From Bosea sp. PAMC 26642 (lineage in GTDB: Bacteria > Pseudomonadota > Alphaproteobacteria > Rhizobiales > Beijerinckiaceae): DNA of 64,000 nt. The position numbers were made by a program, and so were the translations under genes. The stretch lies in contig NZ_CP014301.1 of assembly GCF_001562255.1 (NCBI RefSeq), positions 2,480,001 through 2,544,000 of the forward strand, given 5' to 3'. Below are positions 1 to 9,012 of the stretch, piece after piece; the first letter of the stretch is position 1, and each line of letters begins with the position of its first letter. The notes under the pieces are model-generated. The model saw nothing but the letters and a program-made list of their open reading frames with translations, was not told where the DNA came from and ran no database searches.

Positions 1-392
1 GCGTCCACGACGTCTTCATCGCCAATCGGATCACCCGCGTTCCGCGCGCGCCGTCCGAGATCGTCGGTCTGCTCAATTTGCGCGGCCGGGTCGTCACAGC
101 GATCTGCCTGCGCAAGCGGCTGGGCCGATCGGTCGTCGAAGCGGCCGACTGCAACGAAAAGCTGGAACTCACTGCGGTCGGCATCGACCATGAAGGTGAA
201 GCCTATGCGCTGATCGTCGACGCCGTCGGCGAGGTCATGCGGCTCGACCGGTCGACGCTGGAGACCCTGCCGGCCCATCTCGATCGCAGCTGGAGCGCGC
301 TCGCGACCGGCGTGCATCGCCTCGACGATCGTCTGCTCGTCGTCCTGGACATGGACGCCGTCCTGAAAATCGACCTTCCCGTGGCCGCCTGA
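1..392 (+). CDS. cheW: Chemotaxis coupling protein CheW (5' end outside window)
   Basis: The reading frame is open from base 3 and continues off the left edge. The visible part is a CheW fold: a conserved segment around residues IVGLLNLRGRVV, then a beta-rich C-terminal half ending in LLVVLDMDAVLKI. CheW links the CheA kinase to chemoreceptors at the membrane. It is followed after 29 bases by a CheY-like regulator and then cheB and cheR, so it belongs to a chemotaxis operon. The true start cannot be seen; a TTG at 78 is internal to the domain and is not the start. Confidence 0.9.
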   Translation, partial: VHDVFIANRITRVPRAPSEIVGLLNLRGRVVTAICLRKRLGRSVVEAADCNEKLELTAVGIDHEGEAYALIVDAVGEVMRLDRSTLETLPAHLDRSWSALATGVHRLDDRLLVVLDMDAVLKIDLPVAA

Positions 393-421
393 GCCACGCT
401 TGCACACTTTTGGAGATGACC

Positions 422-787
422 ATGAAATATTGTCTCGTCGTCGATGACTCTGCCGTGATCCGAAAGGTCGCCCGCCGCATCCTGGAAGGCCTCCAGTTCC
501 GCATCGCGGAAGCCGAGGATGGCGCGCGCGCGATCGATGCCTGCAAGGGCGAGATGCCCGACGCCGTGCTGCTCGACTGGAACATGCCGATCATGGACGG
601 CTACGATTTCCTGCGCACGCTGCGCCAGATGCCGGGCGGCCGACGGCCCAAGGTGGTTTTCTGCACGACGGAGAACGACATCGCCCATATCGCCCGCGCC
701 ATGCACGCCGGCGCCGACGAATACATCATGAAGCCCTTCGACAAGGAAATCGTCGCCTCCAAATTCCATCAGGTCGGCCTGCTGTGA
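422..787 (+). CDS. cheY: Single-domain chemotaxis response regulator CheY
   Basis: A 121-residue receiver domain with nothing attached. It has the acidic pair Asp8-Asp9, the phospho-acceptor Asp52 (in LLDWNMPIMDG), a Thr-Thr pair near residue 80 and the conserved Lys in YIMKPFD. Phosphorylated CheY normally binds the flagellar switch. I chose the ATG at 422 because GGAG sits six bases before it; in-frame TTG 410 and ATG 416 lie at or too near that site. It lies between cheW and cheB in one operon. Alphaproteobacteria often carry several CheY proteins, so whether this one drives the motor or acts as a phosphate sink is unknown. Confidence 0.92.
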   Translation: MKYCLVVDDSAVIRKVARRILEGLQFRIAEAEDGARAIDACKGEMPDAVLLDWNMPIMDGYDFLRTLRQMPGGRRPKVVFCTTENDIAHIARAMHAGADEYIMKPFDKEIVASKFHQVGLL

Positions 788-837
788 ACCGCCTGCACTT
801 CGCCATGCCTCCCGTCGTCAGGACCGCGTAGCCGAAA

Positions 838-1950
838 ATGAGCCTGTCGATAGCCCAGGGCGTCGCGAGATCGCAGCCCAAGACGGTGGTCATCGCCGAT
901 GATTCCGTCGTGGTGCGCGGCCTTTTCGCGCGCTGGCTTGGCGAAAGCGGGCAATTTCACGTCGTCGCCGTTGCAGGTGACGGGGAAACAGCCATCGCTC
1001 ATGCGACACGCTTCCAGCCCGACCTGATGGTGCTCGATCTCGACATGCCCGGCGTCGATGGCGTCACCGCGCTCCCGTTGATCGTCAAGGAGAGCCCCAG
1101 AACGGCGGTGCTGCTCGCCACGACCCTCAACGAGCGCAATGCCCGCCTGGCGCTCGAATGCATGACGAAGGGCGCGATGGATGTCGTCTCGAAGCCCGAC
1201 AGCCGCAGCGGCATGACGCTGTCGCTCGATTTTCGTGCGGAATTTTTGCTCAAGCTCGGCCACATCGCTCAGTCGCGCCACCAGCCCGGTATGCTGCCGG
1301 CCGAGATGGACATCGATTTCGCCGCACAGGGCCAGACCAATCTGAAGCCGCTGGTCTCGGTCATGCCGCGCTATCTGCTGATCGGTGCATCGACCGGGGG
1401 TCCCAGGGCCGTCGCCAAGGTCCTGTTCGACATAGGCGACAGCCTGAGGGATCTCACCACCCTCGTCGTCCAGCATATGCCGCCTGTCTTCACGGCGTCC
1501 TTCGCCGAGCAGGTGGCGGCCCAGATCGGACTGCCGACCCGCGAACCCTATGACGGCGAGCGGCTCTGCCCCGGCACCATCTACATCGCCCCGGGTGGCC
1601 GGCATCTCGGCGTAGATCGCAAGCTCGGGCACCTCGTCGCCAGCATCGGCGACGGTCCCCCGGTCCGCTTCTGTCGGCCAGCTGTCGATGTGCTGTTCAG
1701 CACAGGGGCCCGTCATCTCGGTCCCGCCGCGCTCGGCCTCGTCCTCACAGGCATGGGCAGCGACGGCACGGACGGCGCCGGCGCGCTGCGGCAGGCAGGC
1801 GCCGCCGTCATCGCGCAGGACGAATTGTCCAGCACGATCTGGGGTATGCCCGGCTCGGTCGTGCGCGCCCGCCATGCCAGCGCGGTGATTCCGCTCGCCG
1901 AAATCGGCCTTGCCATCCGCAATCTCGTGCGCGGAGGTCAGGCTGGATGA
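838..1950 (+). CDS. cheB: Chemotaxis response regulator protein-glutamate methylesterase CheB
   Basis: A 370-residue protein with an N-terminal receiver domain (phospho-acceptor Asp in VLDLDMPGVDG) and a C-terminal CheB methylesterase domain. The catalytic triad is visible: Ser in IGASTGG (about residue 184), His in VVQHMPP (about 212) and Asp in GMGSDGTDG (about 308). It removes methyl groups from receptor glutamates and resets adaptation. Its last four bases overlap the start of cheR, its opposing enzyme, which implies translational coupling. Length and domain order are typical. Confidence 0.96.
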   Translation: MSLSIAQGVARSQPKTVVIADDSVVVRGLFARWLGESGQFHVVAVAGDGETAIAHATRFQPDLMVLDLDMPGVDGVTALPLIVKESPRTAVLLATTLNERNARLALECMTKGAMDVVSKPDSRSGMTLSLDFRAEFLLKLGHIAQSRHQPGMLPAEMDIDFAAQGQTNLKPLVSVMPRYLLIGASTGGPRAVAKVLFDIGDSLRDLTTLVVQHMPPVFTASFAEQVAAQIGLPTREPYDGERLCPGTIYIAPGGRHLGVDRKLGHLVASIGDGPPVRFCRPAVDVLFSTGARHLGPAALGLVLTGMGSDGTDGAGALRQAGAAVIAQDELSSTIWGMPGSVVRARHASAVIPLAEIGLAIRNLVRGGQAG

Positions 1951-2837
1951 CCGAGGCGGACTTCGATTTTTTGCGCACGATGCTGCATTTTCGCTCGGGG
2001 CTCTCGCTCAGTCTCGACAAGCGCTATCTGGCGGAGAGCCGTCTTGGCATCCTGTGTCGGCGCCGTGGCTTCGACGGATTGTCCGAGCTCGTGCAGAAGC
2101 TGCGCCTGAAGGCCGATCCGAGCCTCGAAGCCGCCGTCATCGAGGCCATGACGACCAACGAGACGCTGTTCTTCCGCGATCGCACCCCTTTCGATCTCTT
2201 CCGCGATGTGATCCTGCCTGAAAAACTTGCTTCCAATGCCGCTAGCCGCAGCCTGCGCATCTGGTGCGCGGCCGTTTCCAGCGGACAGGAGGCCTATTCG
2301 CTCGCCATGATCCTCGATGACATGGCCGCCCGCCTGACGGGGTGGAAAGTCGAGATCATCGGCACCGACATCTCGACAGACGTACTCGAAAAGGCCAAAG
2401 CGGGCCTCTACAGCCAGTTCGAAGTCCAGCGCGGGCTGCCAGTGCAATTGCTGCTGCGCTATTTCCGCCAGCAAGGCGACAAATGGGAAGTCTCGGACCG
2501 CATCCGCGCCATGGTCGACCTGCGCTTCCATAACCTGCTCGAACCTGCCAGCCATCTCGGCCAATTCGACGTGATCTTCTGCCGCAACGTCCTGATTTAT
2601 TTCGACGTGCCGACGAAGGCCAGGGTGATGGCCGCGCTCGCCCAGCGCCTGACGCAGGACGGAGCCTTCGTTCTGGGAGCGGCCGAGACCGTGATCGGCA
2701 TCACCACGACAATCGTCCCCGACAAGGATCACCGCGGACTCTATCGCAGCAGCCATTCCACCAAGGCCCAGCCGGCCAGCCTGAGCCTGCCCTTCGATCG
2801 CCCGAGGCCGATCGCCGCCGGTGGCCGACACGGCTGA
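1947..2837 (+). CDS. cheR: Chemotaxis protein methyltransferase CheR
   Basis: A 296-residue SAM-dependent methyltransferase that methylates receptor glutamates. The N-terminal helical CheR domain contains the MTTNETLFFRD motif. The C-terminal Rossmann part has the SAM-binding run WCAAVSSGQEAYS followed by EIIGTDIS, and the FDVIFCRNVLIYFD motif typical of CheR. Its ATG overlaps the cheB stop by four bases. It is the last gene of the visible chemotaxis operon; the next gene (ctrA) faces it from the opposite strand. Confidence 0.96.
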   Translation: MTEADFDFLRTMLHFRSGLSLSLDKRYLAESRLGILCRRRGFDGLSELVQKLRLKADPSLEAAVIEAMTTNETLFFRDRTPFDLFRDVILPEKLASNAASRSLRIWCAAVSSGQEAYSLAMILDDMAARLTGWKVEIIGTDISTDVLEKAKAGLYSQFEVQRGLPVQLLLRYFRQQGDKWEVSDRIRAMVDLRFHNLLEPASHLGQFDVIFCRNVLIYFDVPTKARVMAALAQRLTQDGAFVLGAAETVIGITTTIVPDKDHRGLYRSSHSTKAQPASLSLPFDRPRPIAAGGRHG

Positions 2838-2894
2838 TTTATCCTTGCCCTGATGGTGGCGAGGACAGGCACACCCTACGCACCATCCGACAAC

Positions 2895-2917
2895 AAAAAC
2901 CCCGCCTCTCGGCGGGG
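2895..2917 (-). terminator. Rho-independent terminator of ctrA
   Basis: On the minus strand a 7-bp GC stem (CCCCGCC / GGCGGGG) with a four-base loop is followed at once by five Ts. It lies 96 bases beyond the ctrA stop in the direction of ctrA transcription. On the plus strand no T-run follows, so it serves ctrA rather than cheR. Confidence 0.85.
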
Positions 2918-3012
2918 TCCCCGTAGACCTGTCGTGTACATCCGACGATCAGGTCGATGGATCATGTCGCATATCGTCGTGACCGAAGCGTGACGGCCCC
3001 GATCGGCCGGCA

Positions 3013-3714
3013 TCAGGCCGGGATGCGCTGCTCGACCTCGTTGGGCTCCCGCAGCACATAGCCGCGGCCCCAGACGGTCTCGATATAGTTCTTGCCGTCC
3101 GACGCGTTGGCGAGCTTCTTGCGCAGCTTGCAGATGAACACGTCGATGATCTTGAGTTCGGGCTCGTCCATGCCGCCATAGAGATGGTTGAGGAACATCT
3201 CCTTGGTCAGCGTCGTACCCTTGCGGAGCGAAAGCAGCTCCAGCATCTGGTATTCCTTGCCGGTGAGGTGGACGCGGGCGGCGTCGACTTCCACGGTCTT
3301 GGTGTCGAGATTGACGACGAGGTCGCCCGTGGTGATGACCGACTGGGCGTGGCCCTTCGAGCGGCGCACGATCGCATGGATGCGGGCGACCAGTTCGTCC
3401 TTGTGGAAAGGCTTGGTCAGGTAGTCGTCGGCGCCGAAGCCGAGGCCCTTGACCTTGTCCTCGATGCCCGCGAGGCCCGACAGGATCAGGATCGGCGTCT
3501 TGACCTTGGCGACCCGAAGCGAGCGCAGGACCTCGTAGCCGGACATGTCGGGCAGGTTCAGGTCGAGCAGGATGATGTCGTAATCATAGAGTTTGCCGAG
3601 ATCGACGCCCTCTTCACCCAGATCCGTCGTATAGACGTTGAAGCTTTCGGACTTCAGCATCAGTTCGATGCTCTGGGCGGTCGCGCTATCGTCTTCGATC
3701 AGCAGAACCCGCAT
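3013..3714 (-). CDS. ctrA: Cell cycle response regulator CtrA
   Basis: A 233-residue OmpR-type regulator: receiver domain with acidic Glu7-Asp8-Asp9 and phospho-acceptor Asp51 ([11 protein letters not shown]), then a winged-helix DNA-binding domain. The segment [19 protein letters not shown] is characteristic of CtrA. CtrA binds TTAA-N7-TTAA sites, controls flagellar and cell-division genes and blocks replication initiation in Caulobacter. Its neighbour fliI and the sciP homologue at 21.8 kb are part of the same regulon in relatives. The C-terminus ends Gln-Arg-Ile-Pro-Ala instead of the Ala-Ala degron of Caulobacter CtrA, so ClpXP control may differ (inference). Confidence 0.97.
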   Translation of the reverse strand: MRVLLIEDDSATAQSIELMLKSESFNVYTTDLGEEGVDLGKLYDYDIILLDLNLPDMSGYEVLRSLRVAKVKTPILILSGLAGIEDKVKGLGFGADDYLTKPFHKDELVARIHAIVRRSKGHAQSVITTGDLVVNLDTKTVEVDAARVHLTGKEYQMLELLSLRKGTTLTKEMFLNHLYGGMDEPELKIIDVFICKLRKKLANASDGKNYIETVWGRGYVLREPNEVEQRIPA

Positions 3715-4056
3715 GTCACGTCCCCAATTTCGCCCGCGGACAAGCTATGCGTGCTTCCCGTCCGGGCCCTCATGACCCTGGACGACGACGCGCTTGCCCG
3801 ATGAAACGCCACGCGACACGCTACCGGGAAAATGGTTAACAAACCGTGATTCCCGTGCGCAAGCGCTTCTTGGGAGAAAGACACGATCCTTGTCGAGGTG
3901 AGTCGAAATTGACACGGATCGGAAAGCCCTCGCCCGCGAAATCGCCTTTCGCGGAGATCCGCTCCACGGAACCGGGCCAAAACACCCGGCGACACGAAGC
4001 AGCCTCGACGCTTAGTGTTAATCACACAGGTAAACGAAAGGTTGACGGAAACACTT
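3715..4056. promoter_or_regulatory. ctrA-fliI divergent intergenic region
   Basis: About 340 bases between two divergent genes, so it must hold both promoters. It is AT-richer than its surroundings. TTAA half-sites occur at about 3834 and 4018, but neither is followed by a second half-site at the CtrA spacing of seven bases, so I cannot define a CtrA box here. I see no other gene in it. Confidence 0.5.
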
Positions 4057-5397
4057 ATGAACAGCCCCTTTCGTAGCTCCGAACGCTTGGCCAGCCTCGC
4101 AAACGCCATCGCCGGTCTCGACGGTGTTACGATGTATGGCCGGGTCGTGGCCGTGAAGGGGCTGCTCGTCGAGATCGCGGGACCGATCGGGGCGATGAGC
4201 CTGGGCGGACGCATCGAGATCGAGATCGCGCCGGGCACGCGCGTTCCCTGCGAAGTCATCGGCTTCTCGGGCGAGAAGGCTTTGGTCATGCCCTATGGCG
4301 GGCTCGACGGTGTGCGTCGCGGCTGCCCGGCCTATGTCGACAAGGCACAGCCCGGTATCAGGCCGACCTCCGCTTGGCTCGGCCGCGTCGTCGATGCGCT
4401 CGGCCGCCCCGTCGATGGCGGTCCGCCTCTGCCCGAGGGCGACAGGCTTTGTACCTTCCGCAACGATCCGCCCCCGGCCCATTCCAGGCGCCGCGTCGGT
4501 CCCCCGCTCGATCTCGGCGTGCGCGCGCTCAATGCCTTCCTGACCTGCTGCCTCGGCCAGCGCATGGGCATCTTCGCCGGCTCCGGCGTCGGCAAATCGG
4601 TGCTGCTCTCGATGCTGGCGCGTTACGCCAGGGCCGACGTCAATGTCATCGGACTCGTTGGCGAACGCGGCCGTGAGGTCCAGGAGTTCCTGCAGGACGA
4701 CCTCGGCCCCGAGGGCCTCGCTCGCTCGGTCGTCGTGGTCGCGACCTCCGACGAGCCGGCGCTGATGCGCAAGCAGGCCGCGATGACGACGCTGACGCTC
4801 GCCGAGTATTTCCGCGATCAGGGCCGGCAGGTGATGTGCCTGATGGATTCGGTGACACGTTTCGCCATGGCGATGCGCGAGATCGGGCTGGCCGCCGGCG
4901 AACCGCCCACCACAAAGGGCTATACGCCGACCGTCTTCGCCGAACTGCCGCGGCTGCTCGAACGCGCCGGGCCGGGCGTCGGCGACGGCGCGATCACGGG
5001 TCTGTTCACCGTGCTGGTCGACGGCGGCGACCATGACGAGCCGGTGGCCGACGCGGTGCGCGGCATCCTCGACGGCCATATCGTGATGGAGCGCTCGATC
5101 GCCGAACGTGGGCGCTACCCGGCGATCAACGTCCTGAAATCGGTTTCCAGAACCATGCCGCGCGCCTGCGACCCGGCCTTCTATCCCGTCGTCCAGAAGG
5201 CGCGCGCAACGCTCGCGACCTATGCCGATATGGAGGAACTGATTCGGCTCGGAGCCTATCGCCAGGGCGCCTCGGAGGAAGTGGACGAAGCGATCCGGCT
5301 CAACCCGGCGCTGGAAGGGTTCCTGAAGCAGGCCAAGGACGAATCCACCTCCCTCCCGGACTGCTATGCGAGGCTGGCTGCGATCATGAACGGTTGA
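4057..5397 (+). CDS. fliI: Flagellum-specific ATPase FliI
   Basis: A roughly 446-residue F1-beta-like ATPase that energises substrate entry into the flagellar type III export gate. The Walker A loop GSGVGKS is near residue 175. The Walker B region ([17 protein letters not shown]) and the [15 protein letters not shown] loop follow in the usual order. A GTG at 4015 would add 14 residues; I prefer ATG 4057 because the family alignment begins there ([14 protein letters not shown]), although its ribosome site is weak. The downstream partner fliJ is separated from it by an oppositely oriented MFS gene, an unusual interruption. Confidence 0.95.
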   Translation: MNSPFRSSERLASLANAIAGLDGVTMYGRVVAVKGLLVEIAGPIGAMSLGGRIEIEIAPGTRVPCEVIGFSGEKALVMPYGGLDGVRRGCPAYVDKAQPGIRPTSAWLGRVVDALGRPVDGGPPLPEGDRLCTFRNDPPPAHSRRRVGPPLDLGVRALNAFLTCCLGQRMGIFAGSGVGKSVLLSMLARYARADVNVIGLVGERGREVQEFLQDDLGPEGLARSVVVVATSDEPALMRKQAAMTTLTLAEYFRDQGRQVMCLMDSVTRFAMAMREIGLAAGEPPTTKGYTPTVFAELPRLLERAGPGVGDGAITGLFTVLVDGGDHDEPVADAVRGILDGHIVMERSIAERGRYPAINVLKSVSRTMPRACDPAFYPVVQKARATLATYADMEELIRLGAYRQGASEEVDEAIRLNPALEGFLKQAKDESTSLPDCYARLAAIMNG

Positions 5398-5400
5398 GCG

Positions 5401-6606
5401 TCAGGGCCGTGCCAGCAGGCGCACCAGCGCCAGCATGGCCAGCAGGGCTAAGACCTGGATCGCGGCCGAACCGACCAGGGCCAGGTCCCGCCCGAATCGC
5501 TCGATCATGAACGCGAACAGCAAGGGTGCCGCGGCGAAGGCGAGATTCTGAGGCACGGTCAGCCGGCCCAGCATGGCGCCGAAGCCGGCGCGGCCGAACA
5601 GGGCCAGCGGCAGCGTGGCGCGGGCGACCGAGATGACGCCCATCGCCGCACTGAAGCACAGCACGAATGCGGCAGCCGAAAGCGGCGACCCCGGCGCGAG
5701 CACGAGCAGGAAGCACGACAACGGCCCCAGCACCAGGCCAGCCAAGGCCGTCCGCTCGACCGGCACCCTCTCCCCGATCGTCGCATCGACCAATCGCGCC
5801 AGCAGCGTCGCGGGCCCGCCGAGTGCGGCGATGCCGACGGCCTCGGCCTGGCCGAGGCCGGAGTTCCGCAGCAGATCGATCAGATGCAGCGGCAGTCCCC
5901 ACGATACCAGCCCGCTCGCGGAAAAGACGAGCGCGACGAGCCAGAATGCCACGCGGCGGTGGACGGGCGGGACACGCCCGTCGGCGAGGTCGCCGGCAAG
6001 TGGCTCCGTTGCGGCAGCCGGGGTCGCGAACCGACGGCGTGGAATGGCAGCGTAGATCGGAAACACGACGACGATCTGCAGCGCGCCGAAGATCCACCAT
6101 GTTGCCCGCCAGCCATAAGTGTCGGTGAGTACGGCCGCGAGCGGCCAGAACACGGCCGAGGAGAGCCCAGTCGCAAGCATCATCAGGCCGATGACCCGGC
6201 TGGTACGCGGCCCCATCAGATCGGCGACGGTGACGCTGCCGACATTCGCCAGCGAAAAGGCATGGCCGACCCCAATGACGACCCAACTCGCGAGGTAGCT
6301 GACGGGCCCCTGCGCCGCGCTCAGCAGCGCAAGCCCGAGCGCGCAGACCACGGCACCAATGCACATCGCCCGGCGGGTGCCCTCTCGGTCGAGATGCCGG
6401 CCCACGGCAGGCGCGAGCGCCGCCCCGGTCACCAGCAGGATGGTGATGCCGCCGAAGACCACGGTGACGTCCAGCCCGAGATCCCGCTCGATGTCTCGCG
6501 CCAGAACAGACAGCGCGTAGAATGTCGAGCCCCAGCCGATGATGCGCGTGACGACGAGACCGCAGATCAGCAGTCCATGTTCCGGAAGGCGCGGAAGGGC
6601 AGGCAA
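5401..6606 (-). CDS. Major facilitator superfamily (MFS) transporter
   Basis: About 400 residues with roughly twelve hydrophobic segments, beginning with a helix around LLICGLVVTRIIGWG. A basic loop follows the second to third helix (GRHLDREGTRRAM), the MFS motif position. The substrate is not evident. It is convergent with fliI (three bases between their ends) and divergent from fliJ, splitting what is usually a fliI-fliJ operon. The TTG start at 6606 is tentative; an internal start is possible. It looks like a later insertion into the flagellar locus, though base composition is like its neighbours. Confidence 0.8.
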   Translation of the reverse strand: MPALPRLPEHGLLICGLVVTRIIGWGSTFYALSVLARDIERDLGLDVTVVFGGITILLVTGAALAPAVGRHLDREGTRRAMCIGAVVCALGLALLSAAQGPVSYLASWVVIGVGHAFSLANVGSVTVADLMGPRTSRVIGLMMLATGLSSAVFWPLAAVLTDTYGWRATWWIFGALQIVVVFPIYAAIPRRRFATPAAATEPLAGDLADGRVPPVHRRVAFWLVALVFSASGLVSWGLPLHLIDLLRNSGLGQAEAVGIAALGGPATLLARLVDATIGERVPVERTALAGLVLGPLSCFLLVLAPGSPLSAAAFVLCFSAAMGVISVARATLPLALFGRAGFGAMLGRLTVPQNLAFAAAPLLFAFMIERFGRDLALVGSAAIQVLALLAMLALVRLLARP

Positions 6607-6846
6607 AGGAGCGATCCACCAATGGGCACTGAACGATGCAGCGAGTCTCTTGCAGGCGAAAGTGACAAGACGCCCCGCCTCGATGCGTCAGTAGCAACGC
6701 TCCCACCATGCGTCGGATGCGGTGATTTTCGGTAAGGAACGGTCAACCTCCTTGCTCCATTGTGGTTTTCGTCTCGCGGATGGAGTTCCGGGCACGCGCC
6801 GAGGGGTCGGCACATGCCCACTGCGTAATCAGGAGTTGGACACGAC

Positions 6847-7257
6847 ATGAAGTCGCGAGACACACTTTTGCGTCTCAAGCGCTTCCAGGTGGACGAAAAG
6901 CGTCGCCGGGTAGCCCAGATCGAGATGATGATCGCCGAATTCAACCGCATGGCGAGCGACCTTGATCGCGAGATCCAGAGCGAGGAGACCCGCGCCGGCA
7001 TCTCCGACCCGGGCCATTTCGCCTACCCGACCTACGCCAAGGCCGCGCTCGGCCGCCGCGACAATCTTCGCCAGTCGGCCGACAATCTGAAGGGCCAGCT
7101 CGACGACGCCAAGGCGGCGCTGCAGGAAGCCTTCGAGGACATGAAGAAGGTCGAGATCCTCGACGATCGCGAACGCGCCACCGAGCGCGCCGCCGAAGCC
7201 GCACGCGACCAGGCGATGATGGATTCGATCGGCCTGCGCTCGCGCGCCAGCGTCTGA
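6847..7257 (+). CDS. fliJ: Flagellar export protein FliJ
   Basis: 136 residues, almost entirely charged coiled coil (KRFQVDEKRRRVAQIEMMIAEF onward), the size and style of FliJ, the stalk and chaperone that links the FliI ATPase ring to FlhA. It starts at an ATG with a weak upstream AGGAG at about 6831. With fliI displaced by the MFS gene, fliJ must have its own promoter or a long transcript; I saw no convincing sigma-54 site in the 240 bases upstream. Assignment rests on length, coiled coil and proximity to fliI, because FliJ sequences diverge strongly. Confidence 0.85.
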   Translation: MKSRDTLLRLKRFQVDEKRRRVAQIEMMIAEFNRMASDLDREIQSEETRAGISDPGHFAYPTYAKAALGRRDNLRQSADNLKGQLDDAKAALQEAFEDMKKVEILDDRERATERAAEAARDQAMMDSIGLRSRASV

Positions 7258-7283
7258 AGCCCTGGCGGAGGCGGGGCGATCCG

Positions 7284-7898
7284 TTATCCGATCACGGGAT
7301 GGTAGCCAGTCGAGCCACGTGGGAGATGGCCGCTGAGCCGTGGGTCGTCATCGACCTCGATGCTACGCTTGAAGGCGACGAACCCGGAGCGCTGATAGAA
7401 TTCCGGGGCACCGGGATGATCCAGCGTGCAGGTATGCACCCAGAAGCGTGAGATCGGTTTCGCCCAGGCGAAGGCCAGCGCGCGGTTCATCAGCCACCGT
7501 CCCGCTCCCTTCCCGAGCGCTTTTTCGCTCAGGCCGAAGAAAGCCAATTCTCCTTCGCCCGCGATCCTGAAATCGAGTTCGAGCAGCCCGACATCCTCAT
7601 CCGCATGGCGGACGAGGAAAGTCTCGACGCCCGGATCTGCCAGAATGGCCTCGACCTCGCCCACAGGTTTGACCAGCCGGCTGAACCACATCCAGCGCTC
7701 CCCGATCAGGCGATAGAGCGCGAGGTAGCGCGCGATCTCCCGGGCGCCGATGCGCTCCAGCGAGAAACCCTCGAGACACGGCGGGTCAGGCCGGACCGGA
7801 GGCGGCGCGACCATCTCCAGCGACGTGACGATGGCCGCGATCTTGCCGGGCGGCAGGTCCGTGGTGCCTGCAAGGCTGATGGTCAGGGTGTCAGGCAT
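7284..7898 (-). CDS. GNAT family N-acetyltransferase
   Basis: About 204 residues. The central part reads VGLLELDFRIAGEGELAFFGL, followed by KALGKGAGRWLMNRAL, which fits the acetyl-CoA pyrophosphate loop of GNAT enzymes. It ends with the FYQRSGFVAF motif typical of the fold. The substrate is unknown. I take ATG 7898 (MPDTLTISLAG); an in-frame upstream start at 7928 would add ten residues. Divergent from the secreted protein gene at 7979. Confidence 0.82.
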   Translation of the reverse strand: MPDTLTISLAGTTDLPPGKIAAIVTSLEMVAPPPVRPDPPCLEGFSLERIGAREIARYLALYRLIGERWMWFSRLVKPVGEVEAILADPGVETFLVRHADEDVGLLELDFRIAGEGELAFFGLSEKALGKGAGRWLMNRALAFAWAKPISRFWVHTCTLDHPGAPEFYQRSGFVAFKRSIEVDDDPRLSGHLPRGSTGYHPVIG

Positions 7899-7941
7899 GG
7901 CGCTTTCGCAGGAATCAAAACATCGCAACGTGTATGATGCC

Positions 7942-7960
7942 GCGATCCTGACATGATCGC
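7942..7960. promoter_or_regulatory. 19-bp palindrome between divergent genes
   Basis: GCGATC and GATCGC arms separated by seven bases, 18 bases before the start of the secreted metal-binding protein gene. A 19-bp interrupted dyad in this place could be the operator of a MerR/CueR-type regulator, but no regulator gene is adjacent, so this is only a position-based suggestion. Confidence 0.3.
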
Positions 7961-7978
7961 AGCTGAAAGATCACGTCG

Positions 7979-8416
7979 ATGATGCCGACTGGACGCACAC
8001 CTGCACGTTCGACAAGGATCGGCTGGACCGCGCCGGAACGGCTGCGCTGGCTGTTTGCGATGGCCGTCATGCTGTTCGCCGTGCTGCCGCACGCGACGCT
8101 CGCAGCCTCGGCGATCCACATGGCGACGGTCCCTGCGGCCGTGTCCGGCGACCACCACGCGACCGCCACCGCATCCGACACGCGTCCTTGCCATGACGAC
8201 GGCGAACCGGCCCCCGCCGCCACGCACATCATGCCACCCTGCTGCATCCTCGGCTGCGGCCTGCTGGCAGTCGCGCCGCAATCGCCGGCCGCACCGCGCA
8301 TCGCGCAATGGCGAACGCGTCCGTCAGATCCTGACAGGACGGGGGTAGGCGCCATCATCGAGCCGGCCGAGCGGCCGCCGCGCCAGGGCGCATACCTGTC
8401 TGCCAAATCCATCTGA
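7979..8416 (+). CDS. Secreted or membrane-anchored His/Cys/Met-rich protein
   Basis: 145 residues. A basic N-terminus and one hydrophobic stretch (LRWLFAMAVMLFAVLPHATLAA) act as signal peptide or anchor. A metal-ligand-rich stretch follows (DHHATATASDTRPCHDD, then HIMPPCCILGCG). This pattern is seen in periplasmic copper-handling proteins of the DUF2946 type, but I cannot identify the family firmly. It is followed by a DUF305 protein gene 67 bases downstream, which supports a shared metal-related role (inference). Confidence 0.6.
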   Translation: MMPTGRTPARSTRIGWTAPERLRWLFAMAVMLFAVLPHATLAASAIHMATVPAAVSGDHHATATASDTRPCHDDGEPAPAATHIMPPCCILGCGLLAVAPQSPAAPRIAQWRTRPSDPDRTGVGAIIEPAERPPRQGAYLSAKSI

Positions 8417-8483
8417 AAACAGAACGGCGCAGCGTTGAGGCCGACCGGCCAGCCGACGTCGTTGAAATCTCAAGGATATCGCT

Positions 8484-8858
8484 ATGAAACACCTTACCTC
8501 GACCGCACTCGCTGCTTTGCTCGCCGGCACTCTCGCCGTTGCGGGACCAGTTCTTGCCCAGCAGCATCAGGGCCATGGCATGCCTGGCGCATCTGCAAAG
8601 GACTCCGCCTCCACCACGGCGTTCAAGGCAGCCAACATGAAGATGCACAAGGACATGGACATCGCCTTCACCGGCGATCCCGACGCCGATTTCGTTCGCG
8701 GCATGATCCCGCATCATCAGGGCGCCATCGACATGGCCAGGATCATGCTCGCCCATGGCAAGGACCCGGCCCTGAAGGCGCTCGCGACGAGCATCATCGC
8801 CGATCAGGAAAAGGAGATCGCCCAGATGCGCGCCTGGCTCAAGACGAACGGCAAGTAG
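8484..8858 (+). CDS. DUF305 (CopM-like) periplasmic protein
   Basis: 124 residues with a clear signal peptide (cleavage after VLA). The DUF305 core reads FVRGMIPHHQGAIDMARIML, and conserved His and Met residues (QQHQGHGMPG near the N-terminus, KMHKDMD) are suited to copper or silver binding. DUF305 proteins such as cyanobacterial CopM bind copper in the periplasm. The gene has its own hairpin terminator at 8878. It pairs with the His/Cys-rich gene upstream. Confidence 0.88.
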   Translation: MKHLTSTALAALLAGTLAVAGPVLAQQHQGHGMPGASAKDSASTTAFKAANMKMHKDMDIAFTGDPDADFVRGMIPHHQGAIDMARIMLAHGKDPALKALATSIIADQEKEIAQMRAWLKTNGK

Positions 8859-8877
8859 GCGCTGGCGACGACGTACG

Positions 8878-8904
8878 GGGCAAGCGGCAAACCGCCGCTT
8901 GCCC
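8878..8904 (+). terminator. Hairpin terminator after the DUF305 gene
   Basis: A perfect 11-bp stem (GGGCAAGCGGC / GCCGCTTGCCC) with a five-base loop starts 20 bases after the stop. Only TTGTCT follows, so the T-tract is weak. Confidence 0.6.
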
Positions 8905-9012
8905 TTGTCTGCGCCCGCTGGCAGAGAGGTTGCGCCCGCCGACCCTGCATCTTTGCATGGTCGGCGGGCGATCGACGCATAGCACTCCGCCTCCTCGCAG
9001 CCCGCGGGTCTC

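Noticed and set aside
3834..4035. CtrA boxes before ctrA and fliI
   Set aside because: TTAA half-sites are present, but the second half-site at seven-base spacing is missing or has two or more mismatches.
6811..6830. A GGCAC...CTGC element before fliJ as a sigma-54 promoter
   Set aside because: The GG and GC dinucleotides are 14 rather than 12 bases apart, so it does not fit a -24/-12 promoter.
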